Assembly (NCBI GenBank): GCA_008508345.1 | Contig: QNGE01000137.1 | Coordinates: forward strand, 200,098 to 264,097 | Source of the DNA: Paragonimus westermani | Lineage: Eukaryota > Platyhelminthes > Trematoda > Plagiorchiida > Troglotrematidae | Length of the DNA: 64,000 nucleotides | Reading direction: 5' to 3' | Shown: positions 34,021 through 45,606 of the stretch, one piece after another | Numbering within the stretch: position 1 is the first letter of the stretch | Layout: every line of letters starts with the position of its first letter | Notes under the pieces: model-generated | What the model saw: the letters and a program-made list of their open reading frames with translations, nothing else | What the model was told of the DNA's origin: nothing | The model's database searches: none | Program-made: the position numbers and the translations under genes

Positions 34021-36919
34021 ACAATTGGTGAAAGCATGGCAGCTGCAACCATTTGTCAGTGTCGTCTATTTTATTCAAACCAGAATCTCAGATTACCTAC
34101 AGCTATAGGTCTCAGCGTTCGAACGATAGTGATACTTAGAACGTGCATGCATCCATGGACAAAACAAGCGAAATTAGTCACAACACAGTGCTCTATTGCG
34201 GTCGCCTTTTCACCAGGCGATTGATAGTGGGAACCCATGTTCATATGTGATACGAATTTGCAGACTAACAGAAGGCTGTCCACAGACTAACAATTTTTTC
34301 ATTATGATACCGATTTAGCATTGCTGCTTCAGCTTCTTGTCTAGTTCGTTGAGTGTGTCGGACTGTCTTATGTTGGATAACACCGTTCAGCTCTGTTGGC
34401 TGGACGGTGACGACACAATACTTTGATCGGAGCGAGTAGTATGCTGAAATCAGATAGAACCGATGGACCGTTAGTAGGCGGACATGTTAATAAGGGGACG
34501 GTTGGACTATTTTTATATTTCTGCGGGCTGCTGGGAAGACGCGGAGGAAACCAACTGCAAGTTTAATGCTAAGTAGACGGATACGCGTTAAGCTGCTGGT
34601 AAATCCGTCAAAATCTGGAGAAAAGGGTTTTGCAGCAACAAACGCTCATGATCTGCAGTACGTTTGCCAGGTTGTGTTCTACGAAGTGTACAATGCAGCC
34701 CACGAAAGTGTGTTCTTTGGCTCACATATCTACCTTCGCTATGTATGGGGTACCCAAGAGATACAAATAACTGTCACATCGGAAGACTCGAGCACAATAG
34801 ATTGGGTCACCGGAGGCGGAAAAACGTGAATCATCTTTCACAAGCTGATTATTGAAAAAGAATTTATGTATTTGACAACACTTGCTGACGAACAACAGTC
34901 TAACGGACTGTACTGATACAAAACTGCGTTTTCAAAAAATCGACAACCCACATCATTTGGCCTTAATCCCACCTCAATGGAGCTCGTTGGAACAAGAACA
35001 AAAGGGCATTTTCCCACTCAAAAGCGTTGAAGGTAAGGCCTGCATTCACACAATAACTTACAAACTGAAGAAGTTCTATTTTGGGGGGATGCAGTACCAC
35101 GTTGGACCAGTGTTACAACAGCTGAGATTAGCTAACTACTTTTGGTTACAACAATATGACGCAGCAACACGTCATCGTCTCCACATGGTGGAAGAGTATA
35201 TCTTGATAAAACAGTAGGAGACGATGGACTGATCCTGGCAGACCAATGTCACCAGATGTAACTCCACCGAAGTTCTCTCACGGAACTCAATCAAGCACAA
35301 AGTTTACGAGAAATATGCGCAAATCCTGGGGTAGCATGAAACGGTTACACTTTTGAAATGCAATAAATCCCATGAAAATACTTTTTAACGGTACTGCCAA
35401 CTATGGCCATCATTCGTATGTGAAACTGTGGACGAATGTGTCCCTCATATATTGAAGCTTCATTTTCCCTCCTTGTGTGGAGTTAGCGTTGAGCTTCCAG
35501 TAAAATAGCCTACCTCTAAAGGTAATTGAGAATGTCGTATACTTGGTAGGTCTAGTGAGCTCTGAGTGAACTATGAAACCTAAACGAACTTACTTTCAAT
35601 TACTGTTGTACAAATGTAACGCTTCGATTCGTGTACAAAGGAATATTACTAAACAGATACTGAGACCATACGCCTTCTGTACTTCATTGATTGTCGTCAA
35701 AAAGGCAACGACTTGCGATGACATTGCAGGTGAGCCTTGATATAGACATTTCTCTCTAATGGTTTCTTATATTATTTGCATACTACATGCGAATCAGTTG
35801 GTCCTCTTCGCACGCGACTGAATCTCGTGTAATCTCGTATGTTTTAAGGGAATCTTCAACGTTCCACAGGAACCAATTGACAGTAAGAAACATTAACATG
35901 AAACCGTACAACATGGCTCAGTCACGAGAGAGCTAAACCTAGAACCATCATAAACGTTTTGGTAACAGTGCTATGAAAGACACGTCATCGTCCACGAATG
36001 TCACGAGGAAACTGGGAAATAGTGTGACGTGTCCTTATTACAATGAAAAAGTTTTAGTTTGCAAGAATTCCTCTGTTAGCTTGCAGATTCATACAGTGAA
36101 TAAACAGTTGTGTTACCGGCAAAAAACCTATCATGGTAACAATGTCTGTCAGGGGATTGTCATAGTGGTAATTAGTCCCTTTGCTCTCATCAACGCTTGC
36201 TGGCTCTCAAACCTATGTTGTTAACAGCTGTTTATGTCAATTATGCACCATAGTGGTGAAGACACTGGAACAGTGGAGCCGAGCGATTTAACCTGTAGTT
36301 ACTTCACGTTATTGTTCCAGCCGGAACGGTTACGATTTCGGGGATGCGTTGGGGAGGTTTGTCAACCTTACTTGATTGGAACTCGCGACTTTGTGAAAGC
36401 CTATCGGGTAAGCCATTCAATTCGAATGCCCGTGAATTGAACTGCACTTAGGATTTCAGTTGTGTGACGACATGCTTACAAAGTTCGTGTCATTGTGTGG
36501 TTTCAAGTTGTTTGATTTCCTCCAAATTTAGATTTAGCGTAGGAATGAATGAAAACAGGTAAACTCAAGAAAATCCGGGATTGGGACTCCTAAGGAATAG
36601 ACGGCGCTTTGAAAAACGTTTAAAAATGCTTCCCTAACAGTTCTACTGCTAAATGTACCTTACGGTGAATTTGTGTCAATAGCTCACGATAGTTCTGCAG
36701 GGTGGTCACATCTGTCGAACTGGGTGTTTCAGAGCTTCTTGATTTGATCGGGTCGACTGATTCGAATAGGTCGAGGAGCTTCTGTGTGCCGGAACATTGG
36801 GGTTGTAACTAAAATAGAATGAGAATGGACAAGGCTTGGGAAGGTTGCTTTTTATTATAAAAACATCGCCTGTGGACTTTTAGTAAGAAAACAACAGTTC
36901 ATAATTCAATTTTTCGCAG

Positions 36920-37236
36920 GAGCAAAGAATGCATTCTTTACCAGTGAACCGTGGGTGAAAACCGTTATAAGAAATCGAATGACACCTAAAAACATGTTGT
37001 TAAATTGTGAACCGGTGATTGCTATAGCGAACCTTTCTAACGGACATCAATCTAAGAAGTTCCAAGGGGGTCAGTTGGGGTTCAAGGGCAAACAAGGTCG
37101 GATGGTTAATGTGCACTTAGGGAGGCTGAACAGCGCATGGATTGGTTGGCTTTTGCAGAGTAAGAGGACACGTTCCCGTCAGGTGCAGAGGGTTAATCAG
37201 TCTAGCTCGAATGGACCCAGTTACCAGGGGCATTAA
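36920..37236 (+). CDS. Candidate exon, unidentified basic protein
   Basis: The acceptor CAATTTTTCGCAG opens a frame reading AKNAFFTSEPWVKTVIRN and, later, FQGGQLGFKGKQGRMVNVHL, ending in TAA at 37234-37236 (104 codons). It is basic, with no domain recognised. It would be nested on the opposite strand inside a glypican intron. Only the acceptor and frame length support it. Confidence 0.25.
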
Positions 37237-40200
37237 ATTGACATCGAGACGTGAAAAATGTAGTTTGACATCTTAAACTGGGAAAGATATAGTTGAGGAC
37301 GTGCAGCTTATAATAAGTGGGCTACCGTGCATCTGGAGCAGAACTTAGACAAATTTCGAAATATAAACAAACAGGGGTTTGCGACGTCTCGAAGCTTCAC
37401 ATCATACTCATACGCTGTTTTCTCATTACCACATGTTCACTTGGCACATTTGCACGTCTGATGAGATTATTCTCTCACAGTTATAATTTAGCTGATTTGT
37501 GAAAAGGTAAACCAGTAACTTCATGGACTTGAAATGTACTGCTGAACCGTGTGAATTGTTCAAATCATAAGGACGTGGATTGTTTTGCGGACACATAGTA
37601 TTCGGTATATCCTAGACTCGGCTACTGGATTTACGAAAATGTTCACAAGAGGAAGACATCAATAAGACACGACTGAGCACGCTGGACGACTGATTAGTCG
37701 ATTAATCGTATGTAACAGAATGAAAGTGAATAAGCTGTCATACTAGGCGAGCAAACATTCAACTGCACATCTTCTACACCGACTGGACTTATAGAGAACC
37801 CTTTGACAATTCCAAACTGGAAAACTGCAAGGGGGATGGAAGAATAAGCGAAATTCTGAGTTATGGCGTCTGGTTTCAAAAAAGTGATCCGTTTAATCGG
37901 TTCTTGAAACGAAATTGGTGTCCTAAGAGTTGAAACTTTTCGTAGCCATAGTATCATTCAGTGCACGGACATTTGTTAAGATATCCGTCTATTGAGTTAT
38001 ATTGAAAACGTTCCGGTCGCGGTTTTACCAAATCTCCTCACAGCTGAAGATGCTCAGACGACGGGTACTGTTTTCGACGTTGTGACACCGACATTCGTAA
38101 TACAAATTACTGAATAATTACCGCTTATCAAATCCTGGGAACCTGTAACAAACTCATGCACCTAGATATCGCGTTCCTTGAGCTGTGATGCGTTGTAAAC
38201 GGTGTCCGACATGTTTAACAATGAATTTGAGTTAATTAGACTATTCATTGTTGGGAGGGTAACGGCAAAATTGTGTAGATCAACCGCTGACGGGAATGTC
38301 AATGTCGTTGACGCCGTACGGATCAAAGCTTAGTCTCAGCCCCCACTTCGCTTCTACCTTACTTAATATCTGTAGTTACTTAACAGCAACGTGGGGGCAC
38401 CTTAACTCGAGCACCGCATGGAAACTCAAAGCTAAGGAGGTAGAACATTGTCCTGATCGTCGTCATCATTAAGGTAAAGCTCTTTCTTCACAGCCTCACT
38501 ACCTTGGTCATAATTTTCATTAGTGTTGGGATCATTTTCGCCAACTAGTTATATGCAATTGTTTACGAACCGTATAAGTGACAGCCAACGAATGATACGG
38601 GCTTTTACACTCACAACAGTAATTATGTAGGCCTCTCTCGGACGGACATGTTTTGAAGGTGTGAAGTTTGGTTGAGATCGTGGAAACTTCATGAACTGTT
38701 CGAAGCAGTCTATGTAAGTGTTAGTCGCTAAACTGTAGACTACAATCTAGCCGGACAAAAGCTACTGACGTGTTTGCTGTTTTAAGTAAACAGTATATGA
38801 GAGAAACGCAGTCTTATTATGAAAGCAAGATTGGTGACACACAGAACAATGGTAACATTCTCGTTTTTTAACTGCACTGAAACCCGAATTTTTTTATCCT
38901 ATAGACGAGTGTCATTTGGAACGACTACGTATTACCTATTTCAGATACATTTCGGACATCGATTTGGTCATCGAATTAGATGTTAACGCAAAAATACGAC
39001 TGTGAACCTTTTTCTTGGAGCAGTAATATCTTGATGGACGTTTACAGCTTTATGGGAGGTAATTTCTTGAATTGAATGCTTTCGCAATAAGTAGAGCGGT
39101 TGCATCCATAGAACTTGCTGACATGACGAATTCGAGCTAGTGTGTTATCGCGCTGGCTGTTATCAGTTCATCCAAGTCAGTCCGTTAACCAAAAGATAAC
39201 GACTGCATTGGATCCAATTAAATGAGTCAATTATTTTACATCTATGGTTGCATAACAGTGATTAAAGACTTCAGCCATTGAATACACGAGTCGAAAGTAG
39301 AATGAGACAGGCACGGCTATCCGTTCCACTTCACGTTACTCCGTGTGTAATGCCTAATATTTAGTCAACCTGAATTCAGTATATTAAATTGGCTTTTTCA
39401 CACTCTAGCCAAGTCCATTGAGAATGATGTCACATTGGCTCTTTATTCACATTGGTAATCACGATAGCGAAAACCTCAACAAACTATTTAAAAGTGATTT
39501 CCAAATCTTTCGGATACTGGCATATAATCGAGATTATCCAAAAGTGTGTTATAGTAATGTTGGTTCGATCACCTCACTTGTGGACACGGCAGAGGAACAC
39601 AATAGCCAGAAGGGAATGGAAATAATTTTCCATTAAACTGACAGATTAATGCTGCCAATTTCAATGTGTAGGAGTACGTTTCTTTCAAAACATGTTTAAG
39701 TCCCATATAAAAGTTCCATATACCATAAAAATGAATCAAAAATTCAGCATAGGTTCGATCACTGTCAGCAGGCCTCAGTAAGCTCTTTTGGTTGATATTC
39801 TAATTTTTCCATCGGTGACAAACAGTTAGGAAGTCATCACATAAAAGTACCTTTTTACCAATATACCCCAAAAGGTGTCGGCAAAATGAGCGCACAGAAG
39901 AACTTCAATGCTTTTACGAGTCTCCATCCATACTGTGAATTGAAAGTGACTACATTCAAACACATGTTAGAATGACTTCTGAGGTTGGACACCTCGCTTA
40001 TTAAAGGCATAGATAGCCATAATTTGTGCACAGAATTTAATAAGCTTATGATTAGTTGTGAATTAAAGTTCTTGCAGTGATCGCCTTGTGACTCGTTTTC
40101 AAACACTGCTCATTGAATACCCTGTAGTACAATTATCGGTACATAAGTTATGAGTATAATTTGAGATGATGAGATGAAAGCATCTAACCACATATTCATG

Positions 40201-40599
40201 CATAATAGCCTTCCTTGAGAGACTGGGATCACGAATACAACAGAACACTTGAAACTTTCACATCGAAACATAGTGCTACAAGCAAACATAAATATCTGCG
40301 CTGCAGTCGTTGTGACACCAGCCCTCATCAGAGGTGATCAGATGAGACTCTGTTAGCAGCTACTTTATTCGATAAGTTTATTAACCAAGTTCATTAAGCA
40401 AGTTTGTTCATTGCCATTCGAAAATACTGTACATTGAACAAACTCGTTTTCACTGGTTCATTATCAGGTCAAATACAGTTATATAACATTTATATCATAA
40501 ATTTTACAAGAGAATCATTAAGGGGGTAGACGCAGAACGAGGTCAGTTAGTTCCATTTCACTCCTTTCCATATCCTCGTGAAATTCATAACGTTCACTT

Positions 40600-41660
40600 T
40601 CAATTTAATGAAGGGTTATATAGGCAGAAGTATGGAGTAACATTAGATTCATCTCAAGGTCTGCTGCTCCCAGATGTATTTGTGGCCAAACTGGGGACCA
40701 CTAAACTCAATCACATTGTAACTGAGTGCAAGCTTTAAAAGTGCGATGTGGATGCTGTTTTTTCTTTCGTACCAAACGGTGATGATCCCCAGGTCAGAGC
40801 TCATTGAAATATAAAATTCACCGTCGAGTTGGAACATGATAACAAACTCTCATTTCTAGTTTCACGATGCCTTGTCGACCAGAGGGAACAATCCAAAGGT
40901 CCATTCATAGAAAAAGGACATGGATGGGTCGATACATGCATTTTTGCAGTCTTGTCTAGTTGAGGTATGAAAGAAAAATTTGGTAAACTGTCTGTTGAGC
41001 AATGCACACAAGATCTATACACCGGACACTCTTCAGAAGAGAGTAAGGCACATTCGAAAAAATCTCACTGGAAATGATTTCATAGGTAAAAATCTGCATT
41101 CCGGAACGAAATTAGTACTCGTTCGGATAGCGGAGAAAAAGCCGGTTTTTATCTGCATCTCATATAGAGGTGAGGTCAACAAAGAAACGATTAGCCGCAG
41201 AATTTCAAACGCAATCGAGATTGCCTACCTTGCATGTATCTTGTCATTCAACACATGCCCGATACTAGTACCACTGTTTAAGGAGAGATTGCCCAAGCTT
41301 TCTTCGTCTTTCGATATCTACTCTCCCACCTGTTACGTTGGGAGGACCACAGGGTAGCTATCGGAGAGAATTTGCGAACAACCACCGAAAAGTCCTCGCT
41401 GAAGCCCATTCCCGGTGCAGTCGGCTCCCACTAAATCGAAACTGACCATCGAATAAATCCGGGTGAAGCGTTCCGAATCATTTACAAGGTTCGTCCGGCT
41501 AGCTCCAGAGCTTTCAGAATGCGATTGCTATCAACCGCTGAGGCTAATGCCATCAGACTACACAAACCCAGAATGTGGGCCCAAAAACAGTTCGTGCAAA
41601 CCCTGCACCCCCTTGGCCAATCATTCCACATCCACTTGAAACCCGACCCAAGGTGGACCG
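40600..41660 (+). pseudogene. Penelope-like element, decayed RT and GIY-YIG endonuclease
   Basis: In several frames the plus strand gives the Penelope RT end. RQKYGVTLDSSQGLLLPD corresponds to the family's R-Q-x-x-G-V-A-M-G-S-P block, a degraded D-V-D-A stands where Y-V-D-D is expected, and FTVELEHDNKLSFL follows. The 40980-41357 frame continues IYTPDTLQKRVRHIRKNLTG, SYRGEVNKETISRRISNAIE and KERLPKLSSSFDIYSPTCYV-GRTTG. The endonuclease end follows in another frame (AFRIIYKVRPASSRAFRMRL, then STAEANAIRLHKP). Stops and frameshifts are frequent. Its endonuclease tail differs from the 22.5 and 26.7 kb copies, so it is a second lineage. Confidence 0.85.
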
Positions 41661-41875
41661 CTTGACAGTGATGAACGCATATCTCATGACAGGCACCCTA
41701 ACACATTCACTAACATCCCCACACTCCCCCAGTAAACTGTGATCCGTACCATTCCTCTATTTTTAATGTCCTGTTCAACTCGTTGTAGTTTCATATATAA
41801 CCCGCACTTATTCCAATGTAGTTATAAAAGCCTGATGAGGATTACCGAAAACAGCTGTAAGCAAGATTGACTTCC
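41661..41875 (+). repeat. Penelope-like element 3' untranslated tail
   Basis: Non-coding sequence following the endonuclease, ending near a TATATAACCCGC block and a hammerhead-like core at 41832. The element end was not fixed by a target-site duplication. Confidence 0.45.
41832..41860 (+). ncRNA. Hammerhead-ribozyme-like core in Penelope 3' tail
   Basis: CTGATGA (41832-41838), then GG-ATTA-CC (stem II of two pairs with a four-base loop), then GAAA (41847-41850), then the self-complementary ACAGCTGT followed by A. This is the order and spacing of a minimal type-I hammerhead core with a very short stem III ending in a GUA-like cleavage triplet. One extra A in GAAAA and poor pairing for helix I suggest decay. 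Hammerheads with tiny stem III are known from Penelope-like elements. Confidence 0.45.
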
Positions 41876-42339
41876 TATGAATCCAGTTTCACACTGCAAT
41901 CAAATGCGCACTTTAGCAGTGGGTCTTGAAAGGCTAACATGGTGTGGGGTTGCCAAGACACATCCAATACCTGAACAGGACGTTTCTGGGCGTACATGGA
42001 CGGTGTGTACACGTTAAGTTCAATAGTTTCACCTGTGGACAGAATCCTACTCCTCAATGCCCTTGTGATGAATGTGATGGATTTAACCTGGTGATCAATC
42101 ACTGGAAACGAGCTTGCTTACTATACAATATTCTTCATAACTACGCTGGGAATTTTTACGCGGTTGCCATCTGAACCAAACAAAATGAACAGTCATAGCA
42201 TTCAGATTGTACTAAGCAAGTTCGTCTACACTACTAGAATTCTTCACTTGCCCACGTTTCTTCTACATGTTCTCACTAGCACTGATCAAATCGAGAGAAC
42301 AAAATCGATGTATCCATCTAGTGACCAGTCAATACTTAC

Positions 42340-42467
42340 CCATGCAGCATTTGTTTTCAGAAGATGTTTATAATAGGTGACCAGGCGAGCCGGCACTTGT
42401 CGCAATTGCACAATCAAATTAAGCTGAGGTTTGTCCAAAAACGTCTTGGTTACTGTTTTCAGGGCAT
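42340..42467 (-). CDS. Glypican-like gene, core exon
   Basis: The acceptor TTCATTAACTCAG and a consensus donor ATGG|GTAAGT bound 128 bases reading ALKTVTKTFLDKPQLNLIVQ, then LRQVPARLVTYYKHLLKTN and AAW. Incoming phase needs one base, which a GTGT|GTGTGC donor of the 44662 exon provides; outgoing phase 0 fits the CWNG exon. V-T-K-T-F-L-D-K-P aligns with the family's V-(S)-x-K-V-F-x-x-C-G-x-P region after the Cys-rich segment, but the Cys and Gly are missing. Identification rests on order, phase and this weak match. Confidence 0.6.
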
Positions 42468-44661
42468 CTGAGTTAATGAAAAAGTGTAAAATATTGGAAT
42501 ATGTGAAAATTCCATTGTTCACTCGCATTTTGAGGATTGTGATTAAATTCAGTGATCACCGCGGTGTATCAACAGACCATATGAACGGATTAGAAGCGCC
42601 TATGATCAAGTAATCGTGTTTGCAGATAAAGGGTTTGATAGCATTGGGAACCTGGTACGCTGCCCTTATTTGACAATGTGTATCGTCATAAAGAGTGATG
42701 AAACTTAAACTCAGTTATACTTTTTTCAAGACAATGATATATTTTATAGATGTCACAGTAGTTTACAAGAAATAACGTCAGCTAATTTGTTTGACGACTA
42801 TTCTTTTGTATCTGCATCCGTTTTGACTGTTCATACTTGCTTTACTGACGCGGACTATACGGAATCGTCAAGATAGTCAATTTCAATAGTATCATCCAAG
42901 AACTAACAACACTTTCCGGTTAGTTGGCCCGGAGCTCAATTATTCATAAACTGACCAAGCAAAGAAGATACTAATCGTGGTATATTACGTTTTCCTGGCA
43001 TATATATTTGATTTTAAAGGCGCATTGAAAAACACTACTACACACGAGTTGTAGCCTGATAAATTTCCGCGCAGACTGTCAACAGTGTGCTAGGCACCAG
43101 GAGATTATAAAGCGGGAAACAGGGACTAAATGAGAAACCAAGCATGCACCGAAGATATACGACGGAACTATTCGTTAATCGGTCTTTAGCATCGTCGCCG
43201 TGGCAGCGCTATGCCAACAAATGAGTCTTTCTGCACGTATACAGGTAAACTTGAATGTCGCAAATCAGCTGCCTAAGAGTATCTCAACCGAGGCTCAACA
43301 TTGACGTTAGCAACTTCGAAGATGTATGCAAGATCTGTCTGACGATGACTCTCTTAGCGATGACGACAGGTCGCTGATGATGGTGGACAGTGTGGTGGTT
43401 GCTGTATGCACACACCACTATCAAGTTGTTTTTGTGACATGTACATCCTCACCGATGATGGAATATGTTCTGAGATCCGAAAAGTCAACTGTTTTTCGTC
43501 ATTCCAATATAACTAATCTAACAACTACATGAAAATCGGACACCGGTAGGAGATATGGCGCACGTAAACGTCCGATGTATTAGGGGTGAGACTGGAATAC
43601 TTTTTGTACTGTGCGTTAATACGAACTCTGTAACCTTGTACGTCCATAGCACAACGACTTTTGTGAACGCTGTAGCAACGTACCGAAATACTTTTCTTTG
43701 AACGATGACTACAACAGGCTTCCGACTATGCATCATCATAAGTAATTGCTAACGTGAAGGTCAGCGACTGTACTCACTGGTGACTCAGGAGAAACTGATC
43801 ACTTAGTTGCAGTTAACTCCGGGTTGTAACCTGAGTGTGAATCATTTTAGCTTCGCTGAATATCGTTTCGACGAGGCCTTCGCACGAAGCTGTTAAAATG
43901 CAAGTGTTATCCACCCGAATCGCATTCACGATGAACTGAACATCGTACCAACTCATCAATATTTTGAGTAGGCTTGAGCGGAGAAAAAAATCGTTTTATC
44001 GACTTCTGGAATATGTTTTAATGATGGCTGATATGGCCGGAAAAATCGGCGACTACAATCGTGCGTGTCAACTACACCGTGTTTTGTAGATTTATAGCCA
44101 AAGTTCCCAAGTGTAGCTGACAAATAAAGAGTTTCACAAAAGTCTTAAGCTGAAAAACTCAATTAACAAGTCTAGTAATGACTAGTTAGCGTTAACTTTG
44201 TGGCAGTCCCGAATGCACAAGTGCACAAGGCTTAAGTGTTAAAAATTTTGACTTCAGTTAGGTTCACAAACAGCCACGAGATGACCCTACTTCTCAAAAA
44301 TGGTCGGTCCACTGGCTGGATAAAGAAACTACTTAAGGTGCTCACAAATTTCATATTCGTACTCGGTAATCCACCCACTTCACGGCATCTCATAAAATCC
44401 GTCAGCTGATCGAGGTAATCTGACACGGTAATTTTTGCTGGTTTGAATCTAACCGAATTTTAAAATTTCCACGATGAAATCTGTTCAAGATGTATTCCAC
44501 CACAATACTTATCGGTGATTCACTACACTATCATCGTCTCATCAGAGTGATTTTCAATTGTTTTCTGACAAAGCAAAAAGCCGAAAGCTTGGCTCTGAGT
44601 CACCTACTGATCATTTTGTCTATCATTTTTCAGCGTACTGCTTTGATGCGTGCGCACACAC

Positions 44662-44742
44662 ACACAACTATTAAGATGGAGCGAATTAGCTTCGTCTGCT
44701 CGAGGCTCGTGAAAATCAGGTGTAGTTTATCAAGCGGTTCGC
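44662..44742 (-). CDS. Glypican-like gene, exon following the Cys-rich signature
   Basis: The acceptor TTTTAATCGTTTAG supplies two bases completing the Gly codon split with the Cys-rich exon (G + GC). The peptide EPLDKLHLIFTSLEQTKLIR then SILIVV fits the family's G-P-F...I-x-x-K-I-x-x-A-I-M helix after the W residue. The 3' limit is uncertain: the phase-1 donor at GTGT|GTGTGC gives 81 bases and fits the next exon, but it lies in a TG repeat, and GT dinucleotides at 44668 and 44665 are alternatives in other phases. Confidence 0.6.
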
Positions 44743-45437
44743 CTAAACGATTAAAACCCTCCTAGGCACTCATCAAAAACTTATTGCCTAGACATCTGTT
44801 TTGATTTTCTGTGCAATACAACTGACTTTGCTTGGTCTCGTTAATTTTGTGTACTATTTGCCACGAAAAAGAATAACCGGAAACAAGTTTGTTCATTGCA
44901 TTGTGTTCCTATAACATTCGTAATTGCGTTCAGAAGGTGTTAATTTCTGTTATCTTTGTACCTCGTCTACTCCCACCATCGGTAATAACATGACTGTGTG
45001 ATGCCTATAAGCTTAGTGGATTTTACAGAACCGTGGCAATTTCTGGAAGTTATTGACTTGCCCAAATAATGAAGGCAGCTTGATACTTCAGTTTTCATTT
45101 GAAATCGGGGGATTTGCGTTAGTGTCCAGCCATTTCCGCGTGTCCTAAGTAAATGTGTCACTGTCATAGCTGCCGAAGCGAGACTGAAATATTTTGTTTG
45201 AGAAGATGAAATTTTTTAGCTCCATGGAGAATCACGGAGTCATATTTACGTATTTAGCTCAGTAAAACAAGGAATAGCCCGGCAAAAAGCCCTGCTATTA
45301 AAAAGAATATCTGGATTGAAGAAAACTGGCAAAGTGACGGTGGCTATACGGTATATTTTAGTAATGAAGGAGAAATATATTTTCAAAGTTATGGTTTTTT
45401 CAATTGAATGACGGTCGATGGGACTGAGATGACCTAC
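44743..45437. other. Glypican intron, nothing recognised
   Basis: Phase-1 intron with donor CAG|GTAGGT and acceptor TCGTTTAG; no mobile element or exon seen. Confidence 0.5.
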
Positions 45438-45606
45438 CTGTTAGTCGCTTCCAGGAGAGGTGCAGTTCGCTCAACGGTTTGAGGCAACCAGAGAGGATCG
45501 TTAGGCAGAGTTCATGACAGGGACGTGTAAGATCTAAACCGGCACACAGCGAACAGTATTGCATTCTCATCAGTTTATACGCGCACGTACCCTGAGCCAT
45601 GTTATA
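45438..45606 (-). CDS. Glypican-like gene, Cys-rich signature exon
   Basis: The acceptor TATCATTTTAG and consensus donor ACAG|GTAGGT bound 169 bases: 56 codons reading YNMAQGTCAYKLMRMQYCSL, CAGLDLTRPCHELCLTILSG, CLKPLSELHLSWKRLT. Cys at residues 8, 18, 21, 30, 34 and 41, with G-C-L, a spaced acidic-Leu pair and Trp 52, match the glypican signature C...L...M-x-Y-C-x-x-C-x-G...(R)P-C-x-x-x-C......G-C-L......L...W. This is the strongest identification in the window. Glypicans are extracellular heparan-sulfate core proteins that bind Wnt, Hedgehog, BMP and FGF ligands. The preceding exon (phase-0 donor) with the signal peptide was not found and may lie beyond 64 kb. Confidence 0.85.

Noticed and set aside
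33751..34078. Frames encoding poly-Ile or poly-His
   Set aside because: They are translations of the TGA triplet microsatellite.
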